NCBI GenBank assembly: GCA_017633615.1 | Contig: JAGBPB010000047.1 | Location: 31,727 to 95,726 of the forward strand | DNA from: Bacteroidaceae bacterium | Lineage (GTDB): Bacteria; Bacteroidota; Bacteroidia; Bacteroidales; Bacteroidaceae | Length of the DNA stretch: 64,000 nt | Direction of reading: 5' to 3' | Shown: piece by piece, positions 17,670 through 25,839 of the stretch | Numbering within the stretch: the first letter of the stretch is position 1 | Layout of the letters: the number at the start of each line of letters is the position of its first letter | The notes under the pieces: model-generated | What the model saw: only the letters and a program-made list of their open reading frames with translations | The model's database searches: none | Told to the model about the DNA's origin: nothing | Program-made: the position numbers and the translations under genes

Positions 17670-17988
17670 AGCTCATTTATTTGATATTTCATCGGCTATT
17701 GATGAAATACAGTTATTCTTTAATTAGGTCCCAAAACAATTTGACGAATATGGCAAGAACCTGATGTTGCGCAGGGCAGTTGAGAGAAATATCGGCATAA
17801 TCGGTGAAGCAGTCAATAAAATTTTTAAAGAAAATCCCGATGTTGATATATCTAACGCCAGAGCAATAATTGCAACCAGAAACCGCGTAATACACGATTA
17901 TGCTGCAGTTACAGATGATGTAATGTGGAAAATCGTAATCAACGACCTCCCTAAACTCAAGACAGAAGTTGACAATCTCCTAGCGTAA
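17653..17988 (+). pseudogene. hepT: HepT-type HEPN toxin interrupted by an in-frame TAG
   Basis: The frame beginning ATG at 17653 (MDRHLKAHLFDISSAIDEIQ) matches HepT from its first residue, but codon 25 is TAG (17725-17727); after it the same frame continues with FDEYGKNLMLRRAVERN, the HEPN active site RNRVIHDY (Rx4HxY) and a normal stop at 17988. Total would be 111 codons. No frameshift is needed to restore it. A restart at ATG 17764 would give 74 residues that keep the active site but lack the first helix. Likely a disarmed toxin; sequencing error, amber suppression or reinitiation are alternatives. Its 3' end overlaps the convergent dehydrogenase by 32 bp. Confidence 0.82.
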
Positions 17989-19000
17989 AATCTACCAGAA
18001 TGCGGAAGACTTTGCCCGGGGCTTCAACCCATTTTTGCATGGCGCTTAGGGCTTGCTCAGGTTTTACTACGGCCGAGATGAGTTCATCGACGGGACAGGT
18101 GCCGCGCTGCAGATATCGGATAACCGCTTCAAAGTCTGACGGCATGGCGTTGCGGCTGCCGTGAATGTTGAGCTCTTTCTTTACGAACAGACCTGTGTGG
18201 AAAGATACATCGTTCTTGGAGTAGCCTATGCAGACCACGCGGCCGGAGAACGCAACCTCATCAATTGCTGCCTGATATGTGGGCACGCTGCCAACGGCCT
18301 CAACCACTACGGTGGGGCCAAGATTGTCTGTGAGTTTTACAAGTTCAGCATGCAGATCCTGCTCCTTTGAGTTTATAGTGTGCGCTGCGCCCAGACGGCG
18401 GGCCAGGGCCAGTTTGTCATTGTCCAGATCAACGGCTATAACGGTTGCGCCGCGCAGTGATGCACGTACTATTGCGCCTACGCCTATCATTCCGCAACCG
18501 AACACAAGTACGGTGTCAGAGTCTGTGACCTGAGCGCGTGATACGGCGTGGAATCCTACGCTCATGGGTTCTATGAGGGCGCAGTCACGCAGGGCAATGC
18601 CTGGTGCCGGTATCACCTTCTGCCAAGGCAGGACTATGTAGTCACGCATGGCGCCGTCACGCTGCACACCCAGGGTCTCATTGAACTCACAGGCGTTACT
18701 GTGGCCTGAACGGCAGGCGGCACAGTGGCCGCAACTGGTGTAAGGATTGACTGTTACCACCATTCCGGGAGCAAGGAATTCCGGAACTCCGGAGCCTACA
18801 CTCTCAATTGTAGCACCAATCTCGTGACCAGGAATTACAGCTTCTTTGGCCATAAGGTTGCGGCCCAGAAATGTGTTGAGGTCTGATCCGCAGAATCCTA
18901 CATATCCTATCTTAAGGAGCACCTCACCTGCGCCGGCCTGCGGCTTCTGTGCCTCCTCTACTATCATCTGTCCCTGTGCGGGAATTCTAATCTGTTTCAT
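17957..19000 (-). CDS. Zinc-dependent dehydrogenase, probable L-galactonate 5-dehydrogenase
   Basis: Medium-chain Zn alcohol dehydrogenase of 347 residues. Catalytic zinc ligands C37, H59, E60 and E144; structural zinc cysteines C90, C93, C96 and C104; Rossmann motif GCGMIGVGA (168-176). The stretch KKELNIHGSRNAMPSDF near the C-terminus resembles LgoD/YjjN L-galactonate oxidoreductases. With the three genes upstream it fits the L-galactose pathway characterised in Bacteroides vulgatus, where such an enzyme makes D-tagaturonate. The last nine residues (TLGDCQLLS) are encoded by DNA belonging to the end of hepT and look like a read-on extension. A 108-bp gap with strong secondary structure separates it from the permease. 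Confidence 0.75.
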   Translation of the reverse strand: MKQIRIPAQGQMIVEEAQKPQAGAGEVLLKIGYVGFCGSDLNTFLGRNLMAKEAVIPGHEIGATIESVGSGVPEFLAPGMVVTVNPYTSCGHCAACRSGHSNACEFNETLGVQRDGAMRDYIVLPWQKVIPAPGIALRDCALIEPMSVGFHAVSRAQVTDSDTVLVFGCGMIGVGAIVRASLRGATVIAVDLDNDKLALARRLGAAHTINSKEQDLHAELVKLTDNLGPTVVVEAVGSVPTYQAAIDEVAFSGRVVCIGYSKNDVSFHTGLFVKKELNIHGSRNAMPSDFEAVIRYLQRGTCPVDELISAVVKPEQALSAMQKWVEAPGKVFRILVDFTLGDCQLLS

Positions 19001-19017
19001 GTTTGTTTTTTATTACA

Positions 19018-19107
19018 TTGGCTTTGGCCTTGGCTTTGGCTGCCATGCGGTGCGTGTCTCTCGGCCCAAAGGGCCGCTAAAAAGCCAACGCTAAAGCCAA
19101 CGCCAAA
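19018..19107. repeat. Inverted array of hexamers flanking a GC hairpin
   Basis: Four TTGGCN hexamers in a row (19018-19041) face four inverse hexamers (GCCAAC, GCTAAA, GCCAAC, GCCAAA; 19084-19107), pairing with few mismatches. Between them lies a perfect hairpin CGGCCC-AAA-GGGCCG (19062-19076). The whole fills the gap between the permease stop and the dehydrogenase start, so it may tune expression of the last gene or end some transcripts. Confidence 0.6.
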
Positions 19108-19108
19108 G

Positions 19109-20323
19109 TTAGTCAATTACTTTATGTCCACGCCAGCCGTACCATGCGCATACGGCAAAGCAGATCAAAGGAATTGCGTATGCGATGTTGGGATTGGCCA
19201 TTGATTTCTGTACATATGCGGTTAGGATGGGCAAGATGGAGTTTCCTACTATTGCCATTACCAGGAATGCCGATCCGCTCTTGGTGTCGCCCTTAAGGTC
19301 AGTGAGCGCCAATGAGAACTGGGTGGGGTACATGATTGACATAAAGAATGATATGCCCATCATGGCATATACGGCAGCCTTGCCGCCAACCACGCATACT
19401 ACTATGCAGAGCAGCACATTGGCAATGCCGTAGAATACCAGCATGTTCTCAGGGCGGAACTTGACCATGAGCGTAGTGCCTACCCATCGGCCCAACAGGA
19501 AGAACAGCATGTAGAAGCCAAAGAATGTGGTGGCCTGGCTGTTGGTCATGCCCACGTAGTTGATGCAATATACCAGGAACAGGCTGTTCACGGCTGTCTG
19601 GCCGCCGTTGTAGAAGAACTGTGCTATGACGCCGTTGCGCAGGTGGCTGCGCTTGAGCACCTTGAATGATATGAGCTTGGTGTTGCCCTCATCAGCATCC
19701 TCTGCCTGTATGCGGGGCAGGTGGGTGAAGATGAAGACTATGGCTATCACTATGAGCACTATGGCAAATATGGCGTATGTCATGCGGAAGGTGTGAATCT
19801 CCTGCTCGGCCGTGCGGGTGGCCTCAGTGCCCAGTATGATCTTGCTCAGGAACATGGCGGCTATGAATGCACCCAGTCCGTTGAATGCCTGCGCCAGGTT
19901 CAGTCGGCGCGGTGCGGTGGCGGGGTCACCCAGCTCTGTCACGTATGGGTTAGCCGCTGTCTCAAGGAAACACATGCCTATGGCTACAATGAAGAAGGCG
20001 CACAAGTAGAGCGGGAAACTGTGCATGCGTGTTACGGGCATGAACAGCAGTCCGCCTACAGCGGCTATGAGCAGTCCCAACACTATGCCGGCCTTGTAGC
20101 TGAAACGCTTCATGAACATGGCTATGGGTATGGGGAACAGGAAATAGGCAAACCAATATGAGGTCTCCACAAACTCAGCCTTGGCCTGGTCTATGTCAAA
20201 CAGGGTCATCATCTTCTTTACAACCGATGACAGCAGGTTGTTGCTTATTGCCCAGAGGAAAAACAGGCAGATTACCATTGACAGGGCAACGGTGAAGGTT
20301 TTTGATTTCTGATTATTGCTCAT
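19109..20323 (-). CDS. FHS-family sugar:H+ symporter (FucP-like), probable L-galactose/L-fucose permease
   Basis: A 404-residue major facilitator with 12 predicted membrane segments, of the fucose-galactose-glucose symporter family (N-terminal helix FFLWAISNNLLSSVVKK, then FLETAANPYVTELG and RRLNLAQAFNGLGAF are typical). It starts by an ATGA overlap with the lactonase stop, so it is translated in the same operon. Context with an L-galactose-type dehydrogenase and lactonase suggests the substrate is L-galactose or the 6-deoxy analogue L-fucose; the sequence alone does not decide. Confidence 0.82.
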   Translation of the reverse strand: MSNNQKSKTFTVALSMVICLFFLWAISNNLLSSVVKKMMTLFDIDQAKAEFVETSYWFAYFLFPIPIAMFMKRFSYKAGIVLGLLIAAVGGLLFMPVTRMHSFPLYLCAFFIVAIGMCFLETAANPYVTELGDPATAPRRLNLAQAFNGLGAFIAAMFLSKIILGTEATRTAEQEIHTFRMTYAIFAIVLIVIAIVFIFTHLPRIQAEDADEGNTKLISFKVLKRSHLRNGVIAQFFYNGGQTAVNSLFLVYCINYVGMTNSQATTFFGFYMLFFLLGRWVGTTLMVKFRPENMLVFYGIANVLLCIVVCVVGGKAAVYAMMGISFFMSIMYPTQFSLALTDLKGDTKSGSAFLVMAIVGNSILPILTAYVQKSMANPNIAYAIPLICFAVCAWYGWRGHKVID

Positions 20324-21237
20324 TCTGACATATTTTTAATGTAAGGTAAATCTATTTCAGTCTTGATATTGTAGAACCCGGCGGCATTCAGCCCAAGGAA
20401 CTGTTCCTTTTCATGCTCCGTGAGTTCATTTGTCTTGAGTATGAAATCATATGACATGCGATAGGTGATGGCTGTGATGGTGCGCGGGTAGTCTGATCCC
20501 CACATCAGTTTGTCCATGCCTACCTCATCGGCTGCCTCACGTATGGCACGTACTGCACCCTTGAACGGGTAGAATTCATCGTTGAAAAGCCAGGTTATGC
20601 CGCCTGACTCTATCATCACGTTTCTGTGCCGGGCCAGACGTATCTGCTCCATCCATCCGGGTACGGTTACCATCCCAAAGTGGCCTACCGCAATCTTAAG
20701 GTTGGGGCACTCCTTAATGACCTCTTCAACCTCAGGCACCTGTACTGCTCCGTCCTCAAGGGTCAGTGAGAGGAACACCCCCTTTTGCTCCATAAGGCGG
20801 AACATATCCATCATCTCCGGGCAGGTAAGGCTTACGCGGCCATGAGGGGTTTGCAGGCGGTGTCCCGGTATGGCTATACCCTTGAATCCCTGTGTCATCA
20901 ACTGGCGGGCGTGCTCCAGGTAGCCGGGTTGGCGGTAATCGGCCATACCGCATACTATGAAGCGGTCCGGATAGCGGCTCTGGACATCGGCCAGGTAGTC
21001 ATTCTGCAGGCCGTCAATGAACTCCTGCACCACAACGGCTGCGGTCACCTGGGCGTAGTCCATGTTTGAGAGGAATATCTCAGCGGTGTTGCGCCCGTCA
21101 ATGATGAACGGGGGCACCATCTGGCGTACCTCACCCATAAACAGGGAGCGTCCGTTCTCAAGGGTGCGTATGGGATAGCCGTTTACAACGGTGTCCTGAC
21201 GCAGCCACAGGTGTGAGTGGGTGTCTATTATTTTCAT
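20320..21237 (-). CDS. Amidohydrolase-superfamily sugar lactonase (COG3618), probable L-galactono-lactonase
   Basis: A 305-residue TIM-barrel hydrolase. The metal motif is at the N-terminus (MKIIDTHSHLWLRQD, H7 and H9), with IAVGHFGM, and a late MWGSDYPRT carrying the catalytic aspartate, all typical of COG3618 lactonases such as L-fucono- and L-galactono-1,5-lactonases. It would hydrolyse the lactone made by the neighbouring aldo/keto reductase. The ATG at 21237 overlaps the reductase stop (ATGA); a GTG at 21246 would add three residues. Confidence 0.8.
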   Translation of the reverse strand: MKIIDTHSHLWLRQDTVVNGYPIRTLENGRSLFMGEVRQMVPPFIIDGRNTAEIFLSNMDYAQVTAAVVVQEFIDGLQNDYLADVQSRYPDRFIVCGMADYRQPGYLEHARQLMTQGFKGIAIPGHRLQTPHGRVSLTCPEMMDMFRLMEQKGVFLSLTLEDGAVQVPEVEEVIKECPNLKIAVGHFGMVTVPGWMEQIRLARHRNVMIESGGITWLFNDEFYPFKGAVRAIREAADEVGMDKLMWGSDYPRTITAITYRMSYDFILKTNELTEHEKEQFLGLNAAGFYNIKTEIDLPYIKNMSE

Positions 21238-22187
21238 GAGTTGCACCAGGTAACCCTCTGCTGGTTGCCTATTATTTCACGAACCTCAAATACCAGATTC
21301 CAGTCAAGCGGCTCCTGCACCACCTCTATGTTCTTAAGCACGTTCTTGGGGTTGGCAGAACTGAAGAGCGTGGTTGCTATGCGCGGATTGCTGTAGGAGT
21401 ACTGTACGGCCAGTTTCTCAATGGATGTACCCTTTGCCTTGCAGTGCTGTGCTGCCTTGGAGCAGGCCTCAACAAGCGGTTTGGGTGCAGGGTGCCAATC
21501 AGGCACGCCGCGCTCTGAGAGCAGGCCCATAGCCAGTGGGGAGGCGTTGATTACGCCTATGCCCTTCTGCTCAAAGTAGCCCAGATAGTCATTGAGTTTG
21601 TCATCATTGAGGCAGAAATGGCAGAAGTTGAGTATGCTCTCAACGGTTCCGGCTGGAGCGTGGTCAACCACCCACTTTAGGTTTTCAAGCTGCAGGTCTG
21701 TTATGCCTACATGGCTTACAATGCCTTTATTGCGCAGTTCCACGAGGGCGGGCAGGGTTTCATCGACCACTTTCTGCAATCCGCCAGGAAGTGCAGCCTG
21801 GAACTCAATATCGTGTACATTGATAAGGTCTATATGGTCTATGTTGAGACGCTCCATACTCTCATAGACGCTCTCTGTGGCACGCTTGGCGCTGTAATCC
21901 CAGGTGTTTACACCGTCCTTGCCGTAGCGGCCCACCTTGGTGGAAAGGAAATACTTGTTACGCGGTATATCCTTGAGTGCCTTGCCCAGCACGGTCTCAG
22001 CCTTGTAATGGCCGTAGTAGGGTGATACGTCAATAAAGTTCAGACCGTTATCAACGGCGGTGAATACGGCATTGATGGCCTCTTTCTCATTGATATCATG
22101 GAATACACCACCCAGTGATGATGCACCGAAGGCCAGTCTTGCCACCTTCATTCCGGTCTTGCCGATTTCATTATATTTCAGACTCAT
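21234..22187 (-). CDS. Aldo/keto reductase, probable L-galactose dehydrogenase
   Basis: A 317-residue AKR barrel. The catalytic set is visible: D and Y in FIDVSPYYG (about 51-59), K in LSTKVGR (about 80-86) and H in INVHDIEF (about 120-127). The sequence follows the L-galactose dehydrogenase subgroup (related to the plant vitamin C enzyme), oxidising the sugar to its lactone with NAD(P)+. First gene of a four-gene set with lactonase, permease and Zn-dehydrogenase. It begins 27 bp after the ispH stop without an obvious promoter, so read-through from porQ-cmk-ispH is possible. Confidence 0.82.
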   Translation of the reverse strand: MSLKYNEIGKTGMKVARLAFGASSLGGVFHDINEKEAINAVFTAVDNGLNFIDVSPYYGHYKAETVLGKALKDIPRNKYFLSTKVGRYGKDGVNTWDYSAKRATESVYESMERLNIDHIDLINVHDIEFQAALPGGLQKVVDETLPALVELRNKGIVSHVGITDLQLENLKWVVDHAPAGTVESILNFCHFCLNDDKLNDYLGYFEQKGIGVINASPLAMGLLSERGVPDWHPAPKPLVEACSKAAQHCKAKGTSIEKLAVQYSYSNPRIATTLFSSANPKNVLKNIEVVQEPLDWNLVFEVREIIGNQQRVTWCNS

Positions 22188-22214
22188 AAGTAAGGTATGT
22201 AATTAGGTTTAATG

Positions 22215-23078
22215 TCAATTCTTCCATTTAAGTATATAGTCTCTGCACTCCTCCATCAGCCACTTGGGTGTTGAGGTGGCTCCGCAGATTCCTACAGATT
22301 CAGCTCCCTCCAGTTTATTGAAGTCAATATCCTCCTTGCCCTCAATCATATATGACTTGGGGTTTACGTTGAGGCACTCGTCAAAGAGCACCTTGCCGTT
22401 AGAACTCTTGCGGCCCGATACAAACAGTATGATATCATGCCGGCTGGCAAACTCACGAATGTTCTCACGGCGGTGTGACACCTGTCCGCAAACGGTGTTG
22501 TTATGTACGAACTTGCGGTCAGAGGGGATATGCTCCGCAATCTTTTCAATGAGCTGGTTGTAACTGGAGGCTGATTTTGTGGTCTGTGAGTAGAGGAAAA
22601 TATCCTTGTTGAAATCAATACGGTCTATATCATCAACAGATTCAATGATGGTAGCTTTGCCGTCAGTCTGGCCTACAAGACCAAGCACCTCGGCATGACC
22701 TTTCTGTCCGAATATGATGATCTGCTGTGTGTCAGGATCAAGCTGCTGATACTGGCGGTGTATGCGCTGCTGCAACTTTAGTACCACAGGGCAGGTGGCA
22801 TCAATAAGGGTAATGCCGTTGTCTTGAGCAGTGCGGTAGGTTGAAGGGGGCTCTCCATGAGCACGGAACAGCACCCTGGCTCCGCACAAGGTCTTGAACT
22901 GATCATGGTTTATGGTCTTAAGACCAAGTTTCTGCAGGCGGTCACACTCTATGCCGTTATGTACAATATCTCCCAGACAATAGAGCTCATCGCCTTTACG
23001 CAACTCCTCCTCAGCCTTGCCTATTGCAGAGAGTACACCGAAACAGAATCCGGATTCAACGTCAATCTCAACTTTCAT
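22215..23078 (-). CDS. ispH: 4-Hydroxy-3-methylbut-2-enyl diphosphate reductase
   Basis: Last step of the MEP isoprenoid pathway, giving IPP and DMAPP with an iron-sulfur cluster. In 287 residues the three cluster cysteines fall at C12 (SGFCFGV), C96 (IDATCPVV) and C197 (NNTVCGQ), the same numbers as in E. coli. HGEPPS and the FGQKGHAEV loop supply substrate-binding histidines. It follows cmk by 3 bp; the window also holds a polyprenyl synthase that would use its products. Confidence 0.96.
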   Translation of the reverse strand: MKVEIDVESGFCFGVLSAIGKAEEELRKGDELYCLGDIVHNGIECDRLQKLGLKTINHDQFKTLCGARVLFRAHGEPPSTYRTAQDNGITLIDATCPVVLKLQQRIHRQYQQLDPDTQQIIIFGQKGHAEVLGLVGQTDGKATIIESVDDIDRIDFNKDIFLYSQTTKSASSYNQLIEKIAEHIPSDRKFVHNNTVCGQVSHRRENIREFASRHDIILFVSGRKSSNGKVLFDECLNVNPKSYMIEGKEDIDFNKLEGAESVGICGATSTPKWLMEECRDYILKWKN

Positions 23079-23081
23079 CTG

Positions 23082-23765
23082 TTATTCTGATGCTGCTTTG
23101 AGGTATTTTTCCATGAACCACTCATCCTGTTCAGGGATGGTCATGTTGCTGTTGTCAAGCACAATGGCGTCATCGGCCTGGCGCAGTGGCGATACGGCGC
23201 GGTGTGAGTCAATGTAGTCACGCTCACGTACGTTTTTGAGCACATCTTCAAATACCGGGTTCTCACCCTTCATTGTAAGTTCTTCAAAACGGCGGCGGGC
23301 GCGTATCTCATCACTTGCGGTAACAAATATCTTGAGCTGGGCATTGGGGAATACTGTGGTGCCTATGTCACGGCCGTCCATGATTACGGCTCCCTTGCTG
23401 CCCATCTGACGCTGCTGTACTACCATGGCCTCACGTACAAACGGGATGGCTGATATGGGGCTCACCTTGCCTGATACTTCCATTCCGCGTATCTCACGTT
23501 CCACATTCTCACCGTTGAGCATGGTATATTGCTGGCCGTTCTCGTGCCCGAATGAAATGGTTATCTGCGGCAGTTCCTTGCGGAGAGACTCCTCATCAAT
23601 GCTGTCCTTGCCTATGAACCCGCGACGCAGGGCGTAGAGCGTGACGGCGCGGTACATGGCGCCTGTATCAATGTAAGTATAGCCTATCTTTTTGGCCAGC
23701 GCCTTGGCCATAGTGCTTTTGCCGCATGACGAATGGCCGTCTATTGCAATGATTATTTTTTTCAT
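23082..23765 (-). CDS. cmk: Cytidylate kinase
   Basis: Phosphorylates CMP and dCMP with ATP. The 227-residue protein starts with the P-loop [15 protein letters not shown], has the [12 protein letters not shown] region of the CMP site and the insert around [13 protein letters not shown], then [14 protein letters not shown]. The ATG overlaps the porQ stop (ATGA) and the stop is 3 bp before ispH, forming a tight porQ-cmk-ispH unit seen in other Bacteroidales. Confidence 0.96.
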   Translation of the reverse strand: MKKIIIAIDGHSSCGKSTMAKALAKKIGYTYIDTGAMYRAVTLYALRRGFIGKDSIDEESLRKELPQITISFGHENGQQYTMLNGENVEREIRGMEVSGKVSPISAIPFVREAMVVQQRQMGSKGAVIMDGRDIGTTVFPNAQLKIFVTASDEIRARRRFEELTMKGENPVFEDVLKNVRERDYIDSHRAVSPLRQADDAIVLDNSNMTIPEQDEWFMEKYLKAASE

Positions 23766-24748
23766 ATGTTGAATGCGAAATTACAGATTAATGATGATTC
23801 TGATACCTGGTACTTGCCGTAGGAGAGGTCAAACATGATCTTGCCAATGCGCAATCCTGTTCCTATGGAGAGTCCCGTGAATCCTTTGCTGCCCTGTGAG
23901 GCAAGCTCGGCGCGGGTGCGCAGGTTGCATCCGGCAGCCACGTAGAAACGCTCGGTGAGGTTTATGTCAACACCCATTGAGAGGTGGCGTTTGAGTATCT
24001 CGCCGAATCCCTTATCGGCATCCTGAGCAAAATAGAAGTCCGACGAATCCCACCTTGTAAGGTTATCCATTGATACGGTAAACCGCAGTGGGGCATGGGC
24101 CGGTTTCCAGGTTACTCCGGCACAGAGGTCAAACGGCAGTTTCTGGAATAAGTTCTCAAAAGCTTTTATCTGACCGCCCAGATTGGTAGCGGCAAGTCCT
24201 ACGGTAAGGCCGTTGTCATAATCAGCCCAGAGCAGCCCCAGGTCCACTCCTATGGCTACTGATGTCAATGAGCCGTAGCGGGATGTTATTAAGTCTGCTG
24301 TTACTCCGCCGCTCAGGTTATCAGTGAGCATGTATGCCCAGGTGGCTCCTATAGTTATGTCCTTAGAGGTGAATGAGCCTGTCACGGTGCCGTCGGCTGA
24401 GGTCTCCTTCATCTTGCCGTAGCTGACGTAGCGGGCGTTGAAGGCGTAGTGTGAGCGTTCGTCAAAACTGTTGCAGAACTGGGCTCCTGCTACAGTGGTT
24501 CCGGAGAACCAACTCATGGCATTGAGTCCCAGAAACCTTGACTCAGCAGCAGAAAGCAGGGCCGGATTGTTTATAAAAAGGGTGGGGTCTGCATCAAAGA
24601 CGGAAACGGCACGGCCACCCAGAGAGGAACTGTGGGCTGAAACTGGAAGCTTGAGGAACTCAAACGAGCTGTCAAGGCTTTGGGCGCGGGTGCTGTTTGC
24701 TCCAAAAATAAATGCAGCCAGTGCTATTGTCAGGAGGTTTCTCTTCAT
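23762..24748 (-). CDS. porQ: PorQ-family outer-membrane protein
   Basis: A 328-residue exported protein with a signal peptide ([22 protein letters not shown]) and a FadL/PorV-like beta-rich body: [19 protein letters not shown], then [16 protein letters not shown] and repeated amphipathic strands. The PorQ family belongs to the type IX secretion neighbourhood but is also kept in Bacteroidales without known T9SS function. ATG at 24748 is taken; the in-frame codon at 24757 is TTG and lies in the -7 box. First gene of porQ-cmk-ispH. Confidence 0.82.
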   Translation of the reverse strand: MKRNLLTIALAAFIFGANSTRAQSLDSSFEFLKLPVSAHSSSLGGRAVSVFDADPTLFINNPALLSAAESRFLGLNAMSWFSGTTVAGAQFCNSFDERSHYAFNARYVSYGKMKETSADGTVTGSFTSKDITIGATWAYMLTDNLSGGVTADLITSRYGSLTSVAIGVDLGLLWADYDNGLTVGLAATNLGGQIKAFENLFQKLPFDLCAGVTWKPAHAPLRFTVSMDNLTRWDSSDFYFAQDADKGFGEILKRHLSMGVDINLTERFYVAAGCNLRTRAELASQGSKGFTGLSIGTGLRIGKIMFDLSYGKYQVSESSLICNFAFNI

Positions 24749-24754
24749 TGGGAA

Positions 24755-24762
24755 CAAATGTA
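24755..24762 (-). promoter_or_regulatory. -7 box of porQ-cmk-ispH
   Basis: The minus strand reads TACATTTG, ending six bases before the ATG at 24748. This predicts a leaderless or almost leaderless mRNA. No standard-spaced TTTG -33 box is clear. Confidence 0.5.
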
Positions 24763-24966
24763 CAAAAAACGCTTAGAACATACCTTATTTTACTATAACG
24801 TTTTTTACCGGCAAACCGATACACGGGTGCCGTAAGAAAAAACGGGGGCAATCAGAAAATTTTTTTCAGAATCGGAGACGTACATTTCAAACTGTATCGT
24901 TTACGGGATAGAAACAGGGAAGATGAGAGAGCCTTGTTAAGTATTAAAAATACACAAAATTGACCT

Positions 24967-25002
24967 TTTGTTGTTTTGGATGAAAAAAGATTCGTATTTT
25001 TG
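24967..25002 (+). promoter_or_regulatory. Promoter of tonB
   Basis: TATTTTTG at 24995-25002 fits the -7 form. Two TTTG candidates lie upstream, at 24967 and 24975 (spacings 24 and 16 bp), neither ideal. The rest of the gap between porQ and tonB (24763-24966) shows no gene, repeat or convincing hairpin. Confidence 0.55.
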
Positions 25003-25046
25003 CGCGAGATAACAAAAGTGTCAAAAACTAAAAACTAACAATAATT

Positions 25047-25733
25047 ATGGAAATCAAAAAGTCTGAACATGCAGATCTTGAGAAAGGAAAAGGTACCTCT
25101 CTCCTGATTGGATTCGTAATGGCTCTTGCTGTCATGTTCGTGGCGCTTGAGTGGACTCAAAGAGAGGTGGAAGACAACTCTGAGTTGTACAAGACCGCTG
25201 ATCTTTCACTTAATGAGGAGATGATTCCTATCACAATTCCTGAGAAGAAGACAGTTCCCCCTCCACCAGCAGCCGTAACCAAAGCTGAGATTATCGATAT
25301 CGTTGAGAATGATGCTGATATTGAAGAGGACATCATGGCTTCAAACGAGGACAATGACGAGTGGGTTGATATTGACTCATACGATATTGTTGAGGTTGAG
25401 CCCGAGCCTGAGGAGGAAGAGGTTTTCATGGTCGTTGAGGACCAGCCTGAGTTCCCGGGTGGTACTGCCGCTCTTCTGGAGTATCTTCGTAAGAACATCA
25501 AGTATCCGGCTATCTGCCGTGAGAACAACATTCAGGGTCGTGTAATCGTATCATTCGTGGTTAACAAGGACGGCGGTATTGTTGATCCGGAAGTTATCAA
25601 GGGCGTTAACCCGTCACTTGACAAAGAGGCTCTCCGCGTGATCTCAACCATGCCTAAGTGGAAACCCGGTTACCAGCGTGGTAAACCCGTACGTGTAAAA
25701 TACACCGTTCCTGTAAACTTCCGTCTGAACTGA
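25047..25733 (+). CDS. tonB: Energy transducer TonB
   Basis: Couples the ExbBD proton-driven motor to TonB-dependent outer-membrane transporters such as SusC. The 228-residue protein has one membrane anchor near residues 17-35 (SLLIGFVMALAVMFVALEW), a short PPPPAA stretch and a strongly acidic linker (EVEPEPEEEEVF) in place of a long Pro-Lys spacer, then the C-terminal domain starting QPEFPGGTAALLEYLRKNI, with YP and the final VNFRLN strand. ExbBD genes are not adjacent. A single-gene unit with its own promoter and terminator. Confidence 0.93.
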   Translation: MEIKKSEHADLEKGKGTSLLIGFVMALAVMFVALEWTQREVEDNSELYKTADLSLNEEMIPITIPEKKTVPPPPAAVTKAEIIDIVENDADIEEDIMASNEDNDEWVDIDSYDIVEVEPEPEEEEVFMVVEDQPEFPGGTAALLEYLRKNIKYPAICRENNIQGRVIVSFVVNKDGGIVDPEVIKGVNPSLDKEALRVISTMPKWKPGYQRGKPVRVKYTVPVNFRLN

Positions 25734-25756
25734 TCGTTCTGAAATAGAAAGTTATT

Positions 25757-25790
25757 GCGAAGAGGCCCTTCCCGGCCTCTTCGCTTTTTT
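25757..25790 (+). terminator. Rho-independent terminator of tonB
   Basis: An 11-bp perfect stem GCGAAGAGGCC/GGCCTCTTCGC with a 6-nt loop is followed by six T residues. Confidence 0.95.
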
Positions 25791-25826
25791 ATATTCGTTT
25801 TGTTTTCATATTCAAAAACAACTTCT

Positions 25827-25834
25827 TACTTTTG
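25827..25834 (+). promoter_or_regulatory. -7 box of the polyprenyl synthase gene
   Basis: TACTTTTG ends five bases before the ATG at 25840. TTTG at 25799-25802 is 24 bp upstream, slightly long for a -33 partner. Predicts a leaderless transcript. Confidence 0.5.
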
Positions 25835-25839
25835 TAAAG

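Noticed and set aside
17957..22187. Calling the cluster an L-fucose pathway
   Set aside because: There is no fuconate dehydratase or aldolase; the LgoD-like dehydrogenase and L-galactose dehydrogenase subgroup favour L-galactose, though L-fucose may be a side substrate.
24763..24966. Small RNA or riboswitch in the porQ-tonB gap
   Set aside because: Read for hairpins with T-runs and known riboswitch cores; nothing convincing was found.
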